Shown here piece after piece: positions 1-9,909 of a DNA stretch of 64,000 nucleotides (positions are counted from its first letter, which is position 1; the number at the start of each line of letters is the position of its first letter). A program made the position numbers and the translations under genes. The DNA comes from Shewanella electrodiphila (GTDB taxonomy: Bacteria; Pseudomonadota; Gammaproteobacteria; Enterobacterales; Shewanellaceae). Where the stretch lies: the NCBI RefSeq assembly GCF_023283985.1, contig NZ_JAKIKU010000008.1, positions 124,001 to 188,000 on the forward strand, given 5' to 3'. The notes under the pieces were generated by a model. It did no database searches. It was not told the origin of the DNA and saw only the letters and a list, made by a program, of their open reading frames with translations.

Positions 1-461
1 ATAATCGCGCGATATTCACGGGTGTTCAGTAGATTAGTATGAGTGACTTGAGCACGTTTCATTTCTCGGCCAAGTTCAGCCATGGTATGACAAATAATTG
101 TATCGCCATTACGGTTTTTAACGTAATCATCTAACTCGAAGCCTTTAGCAATAAAGCGATAGTTAACGCCTTTGCCGTCACCAGCTGACGCCATAACCGC
201 TTGATACAACTTGCCATCACTCTTTTGATACTCATAAATGATATAGCTTGAATCGTGAGGTAAGTACCAACGCTCGAAACTGTCACGGGTAGAAGGAACA
301 ACGCGGCTTGGGTATTCGCCATAAAACACGGGAACCAGTCGCTGTAACGTGGTTTTACCCGACGCATTGGTACCACAAATATTAGTGTGTCCATCTAATT
401 GAAGTTCTACTACACCTGGGAGGTGAGTATTAATTAACACGATTCTGATCAAGCTTGGCAT
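1..461 (-). CDS. Large P-loop ATPase (SMC/Rad50-like; possibly DUF3584), N-terminal fragment
   Basis: The reading frame starts at an ATG at 461 (preceded by AGGA about seven bases upstream) and stays open leftwards through the window edge, so only the first 153 residues are seen. It begins MPSLIRIVLINTHLPG and carries a Walker A motif, GTNASGKTT, near residues 34-42. An N-terminal Walker A right after a short beta-hairpin is typical of SMC/Rad50/RecF-type ATPases, which clamp DNA and dimerise through ATP. The best family guess from memory is DUF3584, large bacterial ATP-binding proteins of roughly 950-1230 residues of unknown role; this is inference. The rest of the gene, including any coiled coil and Walker B, lies outside. 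Confidence 0.75.
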   Translation of the reverse strand, partial: MPSLIRIVLINTHLPGVVELQLDGHTNICGTNASGKTTLQRLVPVFYGEYPSRVVPSTRDSFERWYLPHDSSYIIYEYQKSDGKLYQAVMASAGDGKGVNYRFIAKGFELDDYVKNRNGDTIICHTMAELGREMKRAQVTHTNLLNTREYRAI

Positions 462-791
462 TGGAGTCCTTTTGCGCAGTCAGCTAAAGCTACAAACTAG
501 ATTTTAAGGCACTTTTTAAGCGCTTTTCTTATGAGCTTGGCTTATGATTTTTTACCTATTGGTAATAAGTTAAATCAAAGCGATGAATGAAGCAATTTCG
601 CCGATTATAATGTTTGAGATAATACGCTAACAAGACGAAAAGTGGCGCCTAACAAAGCAGCAAACAGTGATGTTTAATTCATTTATTCCTAATGGAATAA
701 GCGATATTCCAAATAGCGCAACCAGCTTTGATAGAATGGGGGATATTTATCTCTGTACATTGCTCATCAATCAATAGGTTTCCCTTTTCGT
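462..791. other. Intergenic region between divergent genes
   Basis: AT-rich, with no credible reading frame. It should carry the promoters of the leftward ATPase gene and the rightward barrel gene. No clear operator or RNA gene is visible. Confidence 0.5.
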
Positions 792-1487
792 ATGGCAAAA
801 TCTCATTTACTCACATCATTTTCAATTTTGTGTACGCTACCTGCTTCTTTGCTAGCTACCGCTGACGAAAAGCACCATGAAGATCCGACTAAAATTGTCA
901 CTAAAGCGGGTGTCGGCTATAACGATCAATTTACCTTTTCGGGATCTATTGGCCTTGATGCTACGCGAATGGTAAACGCACGCATTAATGATGATGGCAG
1001 TGAATGGCGCATTGGCGGTTCTTGGTTATTTGATTTTGGTATTGTGAACTTTAACTTTAATCGCAATGAATACGACAATGATGCGAGCTCTAACGGTTAT
1101 AGTGTGGGTACATTTATTCCATTGAGTTATTTCGGTTTTACCCCTGGTGGCTGGCAAATATTTCCTATGGCCGGCTACAACTATACCGATGGCGACATTG
1201 CCGAAGAAGACGTTATAGATGATAACGGCTTTATTTTAGTTCCTAAAACCAGCCATGGTGCATATCTTGGCGCTTTTGCGATGAAGCCTCTCGGAGAAAG
1301 TTGGACCTTAATGGCATTTGGCGGTGGCGCTGCTGGTAGTGACAGTTATTCTAGCTATTGGGCTGGCGGCGGTGCGAGTTATAAAATTAATCAGCAGCAA
1401 TCATTTAACTTTTATGGCTTTATCTCTGAGAGTGACTACGGAAAAACCAATAAAATCGGGATTTCTTATACTTATCAATTTGAGTAA
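792..1487 (+). CDS. Predicted outer-membrane beta-barrel protein
   Basis: A 231-residue protein with an N-terminal signal peptide (hydrophobic stretch about residues 8-23, cleavage near LLATA-DEKH). The mature part is built of alternating polar/aromatic strands (GSWLFDFGIVNFNFNR, NFYGFISESD) and ends in a beta-strand with a terminal aromatic-acid pair, ...SYTYQFE, close to the C-terminal signature of Bam-assembled barrels. Length and strand pattern suggest an 8-10 stranded barrel. Function is not known. It is monocistronic, with an intrinsic terminator about 45 bases after the stop. Confidence 0.75.
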   Translation: MAKSHLLTSFSILCTLPASLLATADEKHHEDPTKIVTKAGVGYNDQFTFSGSIGLDATRMVNARINDDGSEWRIGGSWLFDFGIVNFNFNRNEYDNDASSNGYSVGTFIPLSYFGFTPGGWQIFPMAGYNYTDGDIAEEDVIDDNGFILVPKTSHGAYLGAFAMKPLGESWTLMAFGGGAAGSDSYSSYWAGGGASYKINQQQSFNFYGFISESDYGKTNKIGISYTYQFE

Positions 1488-1533
1488 AATGTTTTCTGAG
1501 GTTTTGTTTACTTTTATCTCAAAACCTATGATC

Positions 1534-1560
1534 AAAAAAGCCACCTGACGGTGGCTTTTT
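1534..1560 (+). terminator. Intrinsic terminator after the barrel gene
   Basis: Stem GCCACC/GGTGGC with a four-base loop and runs of A and T on either side. It can act on both strands, though the MCP gene arriving from the right ends about 90 bases away. Confidence 0.8.
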
Positions 1561-1648
1561 AGTGACTGTTTTTTGCTACTATTTTTAAAGGCTGTTTTTT
1601 ATGACTAATTTTTAGTAACTGTGAATTTATCCTACTGCTTATATTTCG

Positions 1649-3268
1649 TTAGAGCTTAAACTGAGAGGTCGCACTTTGAAGCTCGTCAGAGAAACCTAAT
1701 AAGCCTTCTGATACATCTTGTACTTCAGCAAGGATATCTAAAGTTTGAACAAATGAAGCATTCATTTCAACCACGTTATGACTCACTTGCGCCGCAACCG
1801 CTGATTGCTGTTCTGTCGCCGCGGCAATATGGGTGTTCATGGTATTAATACTGACAATCTGTTCTTGAATTGACTTAAGCACATCGCCAGTTTCACGGGC
1901 ATGTTTCTCATTGTCTGATGCTTTACCAATAGCGACATCCATGGTGCTAACCGAAGATTCAGCCGCCACTTTTAAACGCGATAGCACTTCGCGAATCTCT
2001 TTAGTTGCATCAGCAGTTTTCGACGCTAATGCGCGGACTTCATCAGCAACAACCGCGAAGCCGCGCCCTTGCTCACCCGCTCTTGCTGCTTCAATAGCAG
2101 CGTTCAATGCTAAAAGGTTAGTTTGTTCGGCAATTGAGGTAATGACATTCAAAATTGAATTAACGCTTTCGGTATCTTTGGCTAATTCATTTATCGAGTC
2201 TGAAGCCACTTCAATTTCAGCATTAAGCTCTTGAGAGATATTAATTGTACTGGCCACAACGGCTAAACCGTTTGTCGCTTCTTGCTCTGCGCTATCTGCA
2301 GCTTCTGCTGCCTGTTGAGCGCTTTGGGAAATTTCATTAACAGAAATACCCATTTCTTCCATTGAGTGTTGCACTGCTTTTGCATCTAAGCTTTGTTTTT
2401 CTGTGGCTTGCGTGGCTGTTCCCATACGCTCTTTTAAAGACTCTGCGCTTTGCAGTAATGGCGCTGTCACACTGACGACTTGTTGAATCGCATCAGCAAG
2501 AAGACGTAAAAAACGATTGAAGTTAGAAGAAACCTGCCCTAGTTCATCACGACCAGTGACATCTAACTGATGGCGTAAATCACCTTTACCGTCAGCTAAT
2601 TCACCCAAAGAGTTAGCTAGATTACCTGCTGAACCACTTAATGATTTTGCAATTGATATTGTCGCAATAGCCATAATTAATAACAGCACTAAGCCAATTG
2701 ATAATGTCAGTGCCAAGCTGCTTTCAGAACGACTGACTGACTCTTGAATGGTATTATTAAATTCAGACACTTTATCGGTTTTATATTGCTGAACACCATT
2801 GATAAGTTTGTCGTAAACTTGAGTTTTATTGGCAATAATTTCGCCGACTTTACTCATATCAAGGGTGTTATCTATCATCCCCTTAGCAAGATCATAGGTT
2901 ATGTCATTATATTGGGAGAGTTCTCGATTCAGTGTTGATAATCGTGAAGCTTGTTCATTATCAAGCCCTGTTAAGCTATTAATGTTCTTCTTTAATGATT
3001 CAAAGGTCTTGTTAGCATTATCAATCAGGTCTTCATCAGCAAAAGACACTGCCTGAGTATAAAGCTCATCAAGTCTTTGCACATATATTACGTTTTGATT
3101 GGCGAGTTCAACTCGTTGAGAAACCTTATCTTGCATGAAGGTCATGGTATCGTTGTTTTTATTAATTGCTACGATACTGATCGTTAAATTAACAGCGAAA
3201 ATAATCACTGATAATACAAAAATTAAACCGATTTTTTTAAAAATAGACATATTGCTAAACCAATTCAT
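1649..3268 (-). CDS. Methyl-accepting chemotaxis protein
   Basis: A 539-residue chemoreceptor. One transmembrane helix lies near residues 11-31, followed by a roughly 155-residue periplasmic four-helix-bundle-type sensor. A second transmembrane helix lies near 185-208, then a HAMP segment, then the long cytoplasmic signalling coiled coil. The kinase-contact hairpin is seen as [19 protein letters not shown] near residue 380, the hallmark that binds CheA/CheW. There is no C-terminal CheR-tethering pentapeptide. The ligand cannot be told from sequence. It lies downstream of a diguanylate cyclase on the same strand, about 200 bases away, so it is probably transcribed on its own. Confidence 0.95.
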   Translation of the reverse strand: MNWFSNMSIFKKIGLIFVLSVIIFAVNLTISIVAINKNNDTMTFMQDKVSQRVELANQNVIYVQRLDELYTQAVSFADEDLIDNANKTFESLKKNINSLTGLDNEQASRLSTLNRELSQYNDITYDLAKGMIDNTLDMSKVGEIIANKTQVYDKLINGVQQYKTDKVSEFNNTIQESVSRSESSLALTLSIGLVLLLIMAIATISIAKSLSGSAGNLANSLGELADGKGDLRHQLDVTGRDELGQVSSNFNRFLRLLADAIQQVVSVTAPLLQSAESLKERMGTATQATEKQSLDAKAVQHSMEEMGISVNEISQSAQQAAEAADSAEQEATNGLAVVASTINISQELNAEIEVASDSINELAKDTESVNSILNVITSIAEQTNLLALNAAIEAARAGEQGRGFAVVADEVRALASKTADATKEIREVLSRLKVAAESSVSTMDVAIGKASDNEKHARETGDVLKSIQEQIVSINTMNTHIAAATEQQSAVAAQVSHNVVEMNASFVQTLDILAEVQDVSEGLLGFSDELQSATSQFKL

Positions 3269-3468
3269 TTATTGCCCCCAAAGCACTAAAAAAGTAAATT
3301 TATGACTTAACAAAGTCATTCAAATTGACTACAACACATTGAATTTAAATTAGTAAATTGTGTAATAGTGATTATGTGATGTAACGACAAAGAATAAAGA
3401 AAACAAGCAACTGTTGACTATGGAATTGTTACAATTGTATATATCGGCTTTACAGAGTAAATCTAAAG

Positions 3469-4578
3469 CTAATGAGCAATATTATTTCTTGAACTGTCTT
3501 TAACTTCATACAGTTTATCGTCGGCATGCTTAACTAATCGCTCAAGTGTCATGCCCGAATGCCATTGGACGACGCCTTGAGATAGGGTCACAAACTCACT
3601 TGCTAATGAATCAGGATGTTTAAACGCCATTTGGCTTAATTGTATTTTGATATTGTTAGCAACATCTATCGCACCAGAAAGGTCTGTTTCAGGTAATAAA
3701 ACGATAAACTCTTCGCCACCATAACGGGCGCAAACGTCTCTTGGTCTTTTAATTTGTTTGGTCAATAACTTAGCCAGTTCGACTAAACATTCGTCACCTC
3801 GTTGGTGACCTAGATAGTCGTTGAGTTTTTTAAAGTAATCGATATCCATTAAGATAATCGACAGAGGTAAGCCTGTGCGTTCAGAGTGTTGAATTTCTTT
3901 ATTCAACATTGAGTCAAAATGGCGTCGATTACTCAGCTTGGTTAAGCTATCCGTTAGTGCCAACTGATTTAATTCGCTTACCAAACGCTGATTCTCAACA
4001 TCTTTAAACACCGCTTTTCTGAACCACTTTTCTACTACTTGTTGACCAGAAATAATCACAGCAAAAAAGCTCAGCATTTTAATCACAGGAATAAATAAGT
4101 CGATAGAAAAGAAAAAGACTCTCGCAATCACTAAATAAGCACCAATAATTAATACGGGGACAATCAGTAATCCTCGTGACGGAAATAACGCCACCACAAA
4201 AGAAATTAAAATCAAGTGGATCAATGACTCAACGGTTGTTTGAGCAGACAATGCTTGAAATAAAAACAAATTACACACTAATACCCAACAGAGAACCAAG
4301 GCGAAAATGAAGGCATAAAATCTTTTGTAATTATTTACTTGAAGGTTTTCTGATAATGCGAAATTGTGAATAAGACCGAACAGTGAAATTAACGTAATTG
4401 GAGTGAGGCTGAGCGAAGTAAAAACGATGTCTTTATCTGGATTATTGATCACAATAGAAACAAAAATCACAAAAGTTAGAATGAATGATAAAACACTAAG
4501 CCATCGGCAACTTTTTGCTAAGTATTGTTGCGTCTCTATATGCAACTGGAATTCAAAAGTTGGTGTCTTCGTTTGCAT
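3469..4578 (-). CDS. Membrane-anchored diguanylate cyclase (GGDEF)
   Basis: 369 residues. About six transmembrane helices occupy residues 25-180, followed by a short linker and a GGDEF domain (205-369). The active-site loop is GGEEF at 287-291. An RxxD inhibitory site (RPRD, 278-281) sits five residues before it, so product inhibition by c-di-GMP is expected. It makes c-di-GMP from two GTP at the inner membrane. The N-terminal multi-helix sensor does not match a named domain that I recognise. No EAL domain is present. Confidence 0.93.
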   Translation of the reverse strand: MQTKTPTFEFQLHIETQQYLAKSCRWLSVLSFILTFVIFVSIVINNPDKDIVFTSLSLTPITLISLFGLIHNFALSENLQVNNYKRFYAFIFALVLCWVLVCNLFLFQALSAQTTVESLIHLILISFVVALFPSRGLLIVPVLIIGAYLVIARVFFFSIDLFIPVIKMLSFFAVIISGQQVVEKWFRKAVFKDVENQRLVSELNQLALTDSLTKLSNRRHFDSMLNKEIQHSERTGLPLSIILMDIDYFKKLNDYLGHQRGDECLVELAKLLTKQIKRPRDVCARYGGEEFIVLLPETDLSGAIDVANNIKIQLSQMAFKHPDSLASEFVTLSQGVVQWHSGMTLERLVKHADDKLYEVKDSSRNNIAH

Positions 4579-4743
4579 GTATCTGATTATTTTTTGAGTT
4601 ATTATGATTTGATTATAGCTATTTTTTAATCACTTGCGACATTAAGTGTAAGATTAAACACTGATTTTAAATTGAGAGTTTTTACAAACCCAAAAACAGC
4701 AACTCCTTGCAACATTTTATCAGCTGGATTAACTCACAGACAT

Positions 4744-4770
4744 AAAAAAAGCTAACCTAAGTTAGCTTTT
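4744..4770 (-). terminator. Intrinsic terminator after ahpF
   Basis: Stem AAAAGCTAAC/GTTAGCTTTT with loop ctaa, followed on the minus strand by a run of seven T. It lies just past the ahpF stop codon. Confidence 0.8.
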
Positions 4771-4794
4771 AACATTTCCGAAAATTTGATTTAT

Positions 4795-6372
4795 TTAAGC
4801 AGCGATTTCAGTTGCTTTAGTCTGCTCATCTTCACTGTGTCGAATAAGGTAATCGAATGCACCAAGCGAAGCTGTCGCCCCACTGCCCATCGCAATAATA
4901 ATTTGCTTATACGCTGAGTTAGTCACATCACCAGCAGCAAACACACCAGGTATTGAAGTTTGACCCTTGCCATCGACGATGATTTCTCCGCGACCAGTCA
5001 ATTCCACAGTATCTGTTAGCCATTCAGTGTTTGGCACTAAACCAATTTGTACAAAAATACCCGCTAGCTCAACATCATGTGATTGATTCGTTTTGCGGTC
5101 GGTATATTTAAGACCCGTTACACGTTTACCGTCACCTATAACTTCGGTAGTCATAGCCTGAGTGATGATATCGATATTACCCATAGAGTGGGCTTTACGT
5201 TGCAGCACTTCATCTGCACGCAATGTGGTATCAAACTCAAGAACAGTAACGTGCTCAACGATATTGGCTAAATCAATCGCAGCTTCAATACCTGAATTGC
5301 CGCCGCCAATCACCGCGACACGTTTTCCTTTAAACAGTGGACCATCACAATGTGGACAATACGCAACACCGCTACCGCGATATTCTTGTTCACCAGGTAC
5401 GTTCATTTCACGCCAGCGAGCTCCGGTGGCTAATAATACTGTTTTACTTGATAACTTAGCGCCACTTTCAAGCTCTAATTCAAATAAGCCGCCGTCTTTT
5501 AAAGACAATGCACGCTGATTATCCATAATATCAACGTCATAATCTTTTACGTGTGCTTCTAAATTAGCAACCAACTTGGGTCCTTCTGTCTTTGAAACAG
5601 AAATAAAGTTTTCAATACCGACAGTTTCAGCCACTTGACCGCCAAATTTATCAGCAACAATACCCGTTCGAAGTCCTTTACGTGCTGCATAAATTGCCGC
5701 AGATGCACCCGCTGGGCCGCCGCCGACGACAAGCACATCAAAAGCTTCTTTATTGTTAATCTGTTCGGCTTTTCTTGCTACAGCATTAACATCAAGTTTA
5801 TTTAATATTTCTACTACGCTAATGGCGCCTACCGAGAATGGTTCGCCATTCATGTATACCGTTGGTACCGACATGATATTGCGCTCATTGATCTCATCTT
5901 GAAACAAAGCACCGTCAATCATCACATTGGTAATATTTGGATTAATTGCCGCCATCATATTTAATGCCTGAACAACTTCAGGACACGTTTGGCAGCTCAG
6001 CGAAACGTAGGTTTCGAAATGAAATTCACCAGGTAAGGATTTAACTTGCTCAATAATTTCATCGGCAAGCTTAATCGGATGACCACCAGAATGAAGCAAT
6101 GCAAGCACTAATGAAGTGAACTCATGTCCCATAGGCAAACCAGCAAAAGTAATATTAGTGTTTAGCTGCGGGTTAATAATACTCATGGATGGGGTTCTTG
6201 AACCCGTTTTTTCCGTCAAACTCACTAAGTCAGATAGTCCTGCGACATCTGTAGCAAGTGACAATAATTCTTGAGATTTTGGGCTAGCGTCTGCTGACAC
6301 GACAAGTTCAACTGGGCGCTTGAGGTTTTGCAGATAGGTGTTCAGTTGATTTTTAATATTCGTATCTAACAT
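4795..6372 (-). CDS. ahpF: Alkyl hydroperoxide reductase subunit F
   Basis: 525 residues, the normal AhpF length. The N-terminal double thioredoxin fold carries CQTC around residue 130. It is followed by a thioredoxin-reductase-like body with FAD motif [10 protein letters not shown], the active disulfide CPHC around residue 345, and NAD-binding motif [10 protein letters not shown]. It passes electrons from NADH through FAD and the two disulfides to AhpC. The start is supported by AGGAG eight bases upstream. It lies downstream of ahpC, with a 231-base gap that could hold its own promoter or a processing site. Confidence 0.97.
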   Translation of the reverse strand: MLDTNIKNQLNTYLQNLKRPVELVVSADASPKSQELLSLATDVAGLSDLVSLTEKTGSRTPSMSIINPQLNTNITFAGLPMGHEFTSLVLALLHSGGHPIKLADEIIEQVKSLPGEFHFETYVSLSCQTCPEVVQALNMMAAINPNITNVMIDGALFQDEINERNIMSVPTVYMNGEPFSVGAISVVEILNKLDVNAVARKAEQINNKEAFDVLVVGGGPAGASAAIYAARKGLRTGIVADKFGGQVAETVGIENFISVSKTEGPKLVANLEAHVKDYDVDIMDNQRALSLKDGGLFELELESGAKLSSKTVLLATGARWREMNVPGEQEYRGSGVAYCPHCDGPLFKGKRVAVIGGGNSGIEAAIDLANIVEHVTVLEFDTTLRADEVLQRKAHSMGNIDIITQAMTTEVIGDGKRVTGLKYTDRKTNQSHDVELAGIFVQIGLVPNTEWLTDTVELTGRGEIIVDGKGQTSIPGVFAAGDVTNSAYKQIIIAMGSGATASLGAFDYLIRHSEDEQTKATEIAA

Positions 6373-6603
6373 ACGTGTGCTCCTAAAAAGTAAATAAGTT
6401 GAGCAAAAAAATGTGTCAATCTCAGTAACTCCAACAAGGTGATGAAACTTGTTTGAGCCAAGGGGGCCTAAGATTGACAGGAGATGATTTGGAACAATGG
6501 AGATAATCTAATTGAAACCGTTTTATCAAATATTGGCTCACTCATGATGATGAGATGAGCAAGCCAATGCTGATAATATTTTACGCTTAGATTTTAGTGA
6601 CTT

Positions 6604-7173
6604 TTAGATTTTACCTACTAAGTCAATTGATGGAGCAAGTGTTTCTTCACCTGGCTGCCATGCTGCTGGACATACTTCACCATCGTGAGTTGCAACGTAC
6701 TGAGCAGCTTGAATTTTACGTACTAACTCAGATGCGCTACGACCAATACCAAGGTCATGGATTTCAGCTACTTTTACTTCACCTTCTGGGTTCATTACGA
6801 AAGTACCGCGAAGTGCTAGGCCATCTTCTTCAATCATTACACCGAAGTTACGAGTGATTGCGCCTGTTGGGTCACCAATCATTGGGTAGTTGATTTTGCC
6901 GATTGTGTCAGAGCTTGCATGCCATGCTTTGTGAGTGAAATGAGTGTCAGTTGATACTGAGTAAACTTCAACGCCCATTTCTTGTAACTTAGCGTAATGG
7001 TCTGCCATGTCGCCTAACTCAGTAGGACATACAAATGTGAAATCCGCAGGGTAGAAGAAAACAACTGACCACTTGCCTAGCAGATCTTGCTCAGACACAG
7101 GAACAAATTCGCCATTGTGAAATGCTGTTGCTGAGAATGGCTTGATAGTTGAATTGATGATTGATTGAGTCAT
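6604..7173 (-). CDS. ahpC: Alkyl hydroperoxide reductase subunit C (2-Cys peroxiredoxin)
   Basis: 189 residues, typical typical-2-Cys peroxiredoxin size. The peroxidatic cysteine is in FVCPTE (C49) and the resolving cysteine in EVCPAAW (C168). It reduces hydrogen peroxide and organic hydroperoxides in the cytosol and is recharged by AhpF, encoded immediately downstream. The start follows GGAG. Induction by OxyR is expected from the family, but a convincing OxyR site was not identified. Confidence 0.97.
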   Translation of the reverse strand: MTQSIINSTIKPFSATAFHNGEFVPVSEQDLLGKWSVVFFYPADFTFVCPTELGDMADHYAKLQEMGVEVYSVSTDTHFTHKAWHASSDTIGKINYPMIGDPTGAITRNFGVMIEEDGLALRGTFVMNPEGEVKVAEIHDLGIGRSASELVRKIQAAQYVATHDGEVCPAAWQPGEETLAPSIDLVGKI

Positions 7174-7480
7174 TGTATTGCTCCGTAAATTTAATTAAGT
7201 GTTTAGCTGTATCCGTTTGATGGGATAGATAATAGCGACAACTCAGAATTAAATATAACGGATAAAAACTATCACCTTAATCGGTTTTTTAGAATAAAGA
7301 TAAAGTTAGGGTAAGTGTTATCGGATTTTACGATGACCAATTTCAACAGTCTAAATAATGAGGATTAAAACAAGCACTAATCAAACAATCATTTATTAAA
7401 CAAATGCTTATCAAACAAGAGTAACGGACTAACAATCACATCATTAATCACTATCACTCAAGTTTCATATTCTAAAACCT
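7174..7480. other. Intergenic region upstream of ahpC
   Basis: AT-rich region that must contain the ahpC promoter. It has scattered ATAG/CTAT tetrads but no clean four-tetrad OxyR pattern. No RNA gene or reading frame is supported. Confidence 0.45.
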
Positions 7481-8224
7481 TTATTCCCATTGGGTGAAAC
7501 GAGTCAGTGAACGCCCTACAGGGTAATCAAGTTGCTGTGACAATTGCTGTAGCTGCTGTTTGTTACTTGCGGCGCTGAATGAGTGAGGTTGTTTACTGGC
7601 ATAAATCACCCAGTTACCCCCGCCTGTTAGGGTTGCATACACATTCGCAAACTGCTGCGATAGTGTTTGCTTTAACAGCTCGCTTTTACTGTGCTCTTTC
7701 CAACAATTTAATACCAAAAAGCCATCAGCTTTAAGGCCTTTATGGCAATGCTCAATAAACTCCTTGGTTAACTGCTTTTCATCAACACCTTGTTCGATAT
7801 ACATATCTGCAAAAATGATGTCTACTCGCTTATGATCGCCTTTAGCGAGAAATTCACCACCATCTTGATGAACAAGATTAAGCTTTTTGCCAATTGGTAA
7901 TTGAAAATAACGTTTCGAAATATCAATCACATCTTGTCGAAGCTCCACAGCAGTGAGCTTAATCCCCGCATCAAAACGCCTTAAAGCATGCACCAACCCA
8001 CCGCCACCTAGCCCTAGAATAATTGCACTTTTAGGTGTTGAGAAAAGTAATACCGCTAGCATTGCCTGAATATAAGTATGCTGAGGAACATGAGGCTTAG
8101 CTTTAAGAATTTTGCTTTGTTCGTCATTATCACCAAAGGATAAAATGCGGTAGTCGTTATCTTCTAATACGAATATTGGGCCGATCTCATCGTTGCACTG
8201 GTGTAACTGCTGGTAATCTAACAT
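7481..8224 (-). CDS. Spermidine-synthase-like SAM-dependent methyltransferase
   Basis: 247 residues with a Rossmann SAM-binding core. Motif I is ILGLGGGGLVHALRRF near residue 90, the acidic end of strand 2 is VELRQ, and the post-motif is HQDGGEFL. This layout matches the polyamine aminopropyltransferase fold, but the usual N-terminal tetramer strands and the catalytic Asp-Thr-Asp loop of SpeE are not evident, so I call it SpeE-like rather than SpeE. It is divergent from the MscS-like gene. No operon partner indicates the substrate. Confidence 0.8.
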   Translation of the reverse strand: MLDYQQLHQCNDEIGPIFVLEDNDYRILSFGDNDEQSKILKAKPHVPQHTYIQAMLAVLLFSTPKSAIILGLGGGGLVHALRRFDAGIKLTAVELRQDVIDISKRYFQLPIGKKLNLVHQDGGEFLAKGDHKRVDIIFADMYIEQGVDEKQLTKEFIEHCHKGLKADGFLVLNCWKEHSKSELLKQTLSQQFANVYATLTGGGNWVIYASKQPHSFSAASNKQQLQQLSQQLDYPVGRSLTRFTQWE

Positions 8225-8386
8225 TTAACTGACTCTAGTGATCCGACTGTAAATTTTCTTATATTCAACATGACGAATTTGATTGCAAGCTGGACAGTTT
8301 ACAGGATAAATTCTAACTCTCATCGTCTGAGTTCAAACTTAACAAGAACAATCTGAAATCTAGCCCCAAAAGAGTAAATAAAACCT

Positions 8387-8983
8387 ATGACGACCCAAAT
8401 ATTAATTAGTTGTATTTGCTTAGCGGTGTTTTTCTTTGTGCAATATCAATTAAAGCAAATCATCACTAAGCAATCAGAGAAGAAGCAAATAAATGAGGTC
8501 AGAACCCGACTTGTCACTCGGCTCTTATCATATTTATTATTTTTCATTACGGCATCGATTATGGCGGTGTCATTAGGGCTAGGCTATCAAGAAGTTTCCC
8601 TATTTGTATCATCAGCTTTTGCTGTGCTTGGGGTCGCTTTGTTCGCTCAATGGTCAATTTTGAGCAACATCACAGCAGGAGTATTGATATTTTTTGCGTG
8701 TCCTTACCGTATTGGCGAAAAAATTAGGATCGTTGATAAAGATGAAGATATGACGGGTATTATTGTCGAGATAAGCTTATTTCATGTCATTTTAAAACGA
8801 GATAAGGGAGATTTGATGACGTACCCCAATAGCTTAATGTTGCAAAAAGCGGTGATAAAACTGCCTCATACGAATTCAAAGGATGATAACGAGCACCAAC
8901 CTAATAAAGATGTTACTCAAGTAACGAGTAACAATGTCGAAGCCTCAACTGTCAGCGAGACAGAAAAAAATACCGTAAGCTAA
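8387..8983 (+). CDS. Small MscS-family mechanosensitive channel-like protein
   Basis: 198 residues. An N-terminal transmembrane helix is followed by two more (residues 40-110), the last (LFAQWSILSNITAGVLIFF) resembling the pore-lining TM3 of MscS. Next is a beta-domain of the MscS type (PYRIGEKIRIVD...TYPNSLMLQKAV). The C-terminal alpha/beta cage domain is missing; the tail is polar and low in complexity. This is a minimal version of the family, expected at the inner membrane in osmotic-shock release. The truncation is likely natural, because the end is followed by an ordinary stop and no further homologous frame. Confidence 0.82.
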   Translation: MTTQILISCICLAVFFFVQYQLKQIITKQSEKKQINEVRTRLVTRLLSYLLFFITASIMAVSLGLGYQEVSLFVSSAFAVLGVALFAQWSILSNITAGVLIFFACPYRIGEKIRIVDKDEDMTGIIVEISLFHVILKRDKGDLMTYPNSLMLQKAVIKLPHTNSKDDNEHQPNKDVTQVTSNNVEASTVSETEKNTVS

Positions 8984-9095
8984 TCAATTTTTGACAAGTC
9001 AGACTTGCCGTATGCAAGTGCACAAGGCCAAATTTATGAGCTCAAGTTTAAGAGTTTCAGTTTATGAGCCCAAATTAATGGGCTCTATTCATCGG

Positions 9096-9833
9096 TTAGC
9101 TTAATACTCTTTGAAAAAATGCCACCGCTTGCAAATACATTTGAAGTGCTAGCGCCGCATCATAGCGTTCGCCCTCGTCACGCATAAAGGCGTGTTGGGC
9201 ATTCACTTCTTGCCAACTAAAGTTGATTTGCTCTTGCTCCAACTTTTGATAAATCAATTTACGTCCCTCACTGGATACGTGAGGATCTTGTTTACCAAAA
9301 ATCATTACTAACTCACCAGCGATGTCGCCAGTTCGAGTCAATGAATCATTGCCTTGCTCGCAAGGTAACGTATTTGAATGAATATCCGTTGGGTATAAAC
9401 AAAATGCGCCACTGATATCGGCATTAAGCGCTGCACGATAGGCTAAATGGCCACCAATACAAACGCCCATTACACCAACCTGACTGGTGCAATATGCCTG
9501 ACTACGGGCAAACTCCACCATTGCTTCTGTATCACTGTCATGATGCTCTAGCGGTTTAGCAAATTTATCTGCATTACCTTTGTCTTTTCCAGCATCATCA
9601 TATTCCAGCACAGTTCCAATTGGGTTTAGCTCATGAAACACTTCTGGCACCATAACAACAAAGCCATGGCCAGCTAAAATTGCAGCGCTTCTAGCAATCG
9701 GGGCTGTTTGCTGAAAAATTTCCGAGTAGAAAATAATCGTTGAATACTGGCCTGACTCGTCTGGGCGATAAACATACGTGCGCATCACGCCAGTTGCCGT
9801 TGCTATATCATGCACTTCTTTGGTAATGATCAT
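9096..9833 (-). CDS. Dienelactone hydrolase family protein
   Basis: 245 residues, alpha/beta-hydrolase fold. The nucleophile elbow GVCIGG carries the family's cysteine nucleophile. The acid is in FGKQDPHV and the histidine in NAQHAFMRD, giving the Cys-Asp-His triad in the correct order. Members hydrolyse dienelactone in chloroaromatic breakdown, but many are uncharacterised esterases, and no aromatic-pathway genes are nearby. The start follows GAGGGA. It lies 76 bases downstream of ldhA on the same strand and may be co-transcribed with it. Confidence 0.9.
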   Translation of the reverse strand: MIITKEVHDIATATGVMRTYVYRPDESGQYSTIIFYSEIFQQTAPIARSAAILAGHGFVVMVPEVFHELNPIGTVLEYDDAGKDKGNADKFAKPLEHHDSDTEAMVEFARSQAYCTSQVGVMGVCIGGHLAYRAALNADISGAFCLYPTDIHSNTLPCEQGNDSLTRTGDIAGELVMIFGKQDPHVSSEGRKLIYQKLEQEQINFSWQEVNAQHAFMRDEGERYDAALALQMYLQAVAFFQRVLS

Positions 9834-9909
9834 AATCCCTCTTTAATTTTAATCCTTTCACAGTAAGTAAAATGGCTATTCTAGAGCCTGTTTACGATAT
9901 TAAACCAGC

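Noticed and set aside
7174..7480. OxyR binding site before ahpC
   Set aside because: ATAG/CTAT tetrads occur but not in the four-tetrad, seven-base-spaced pattern; several middle tetrads disagree.
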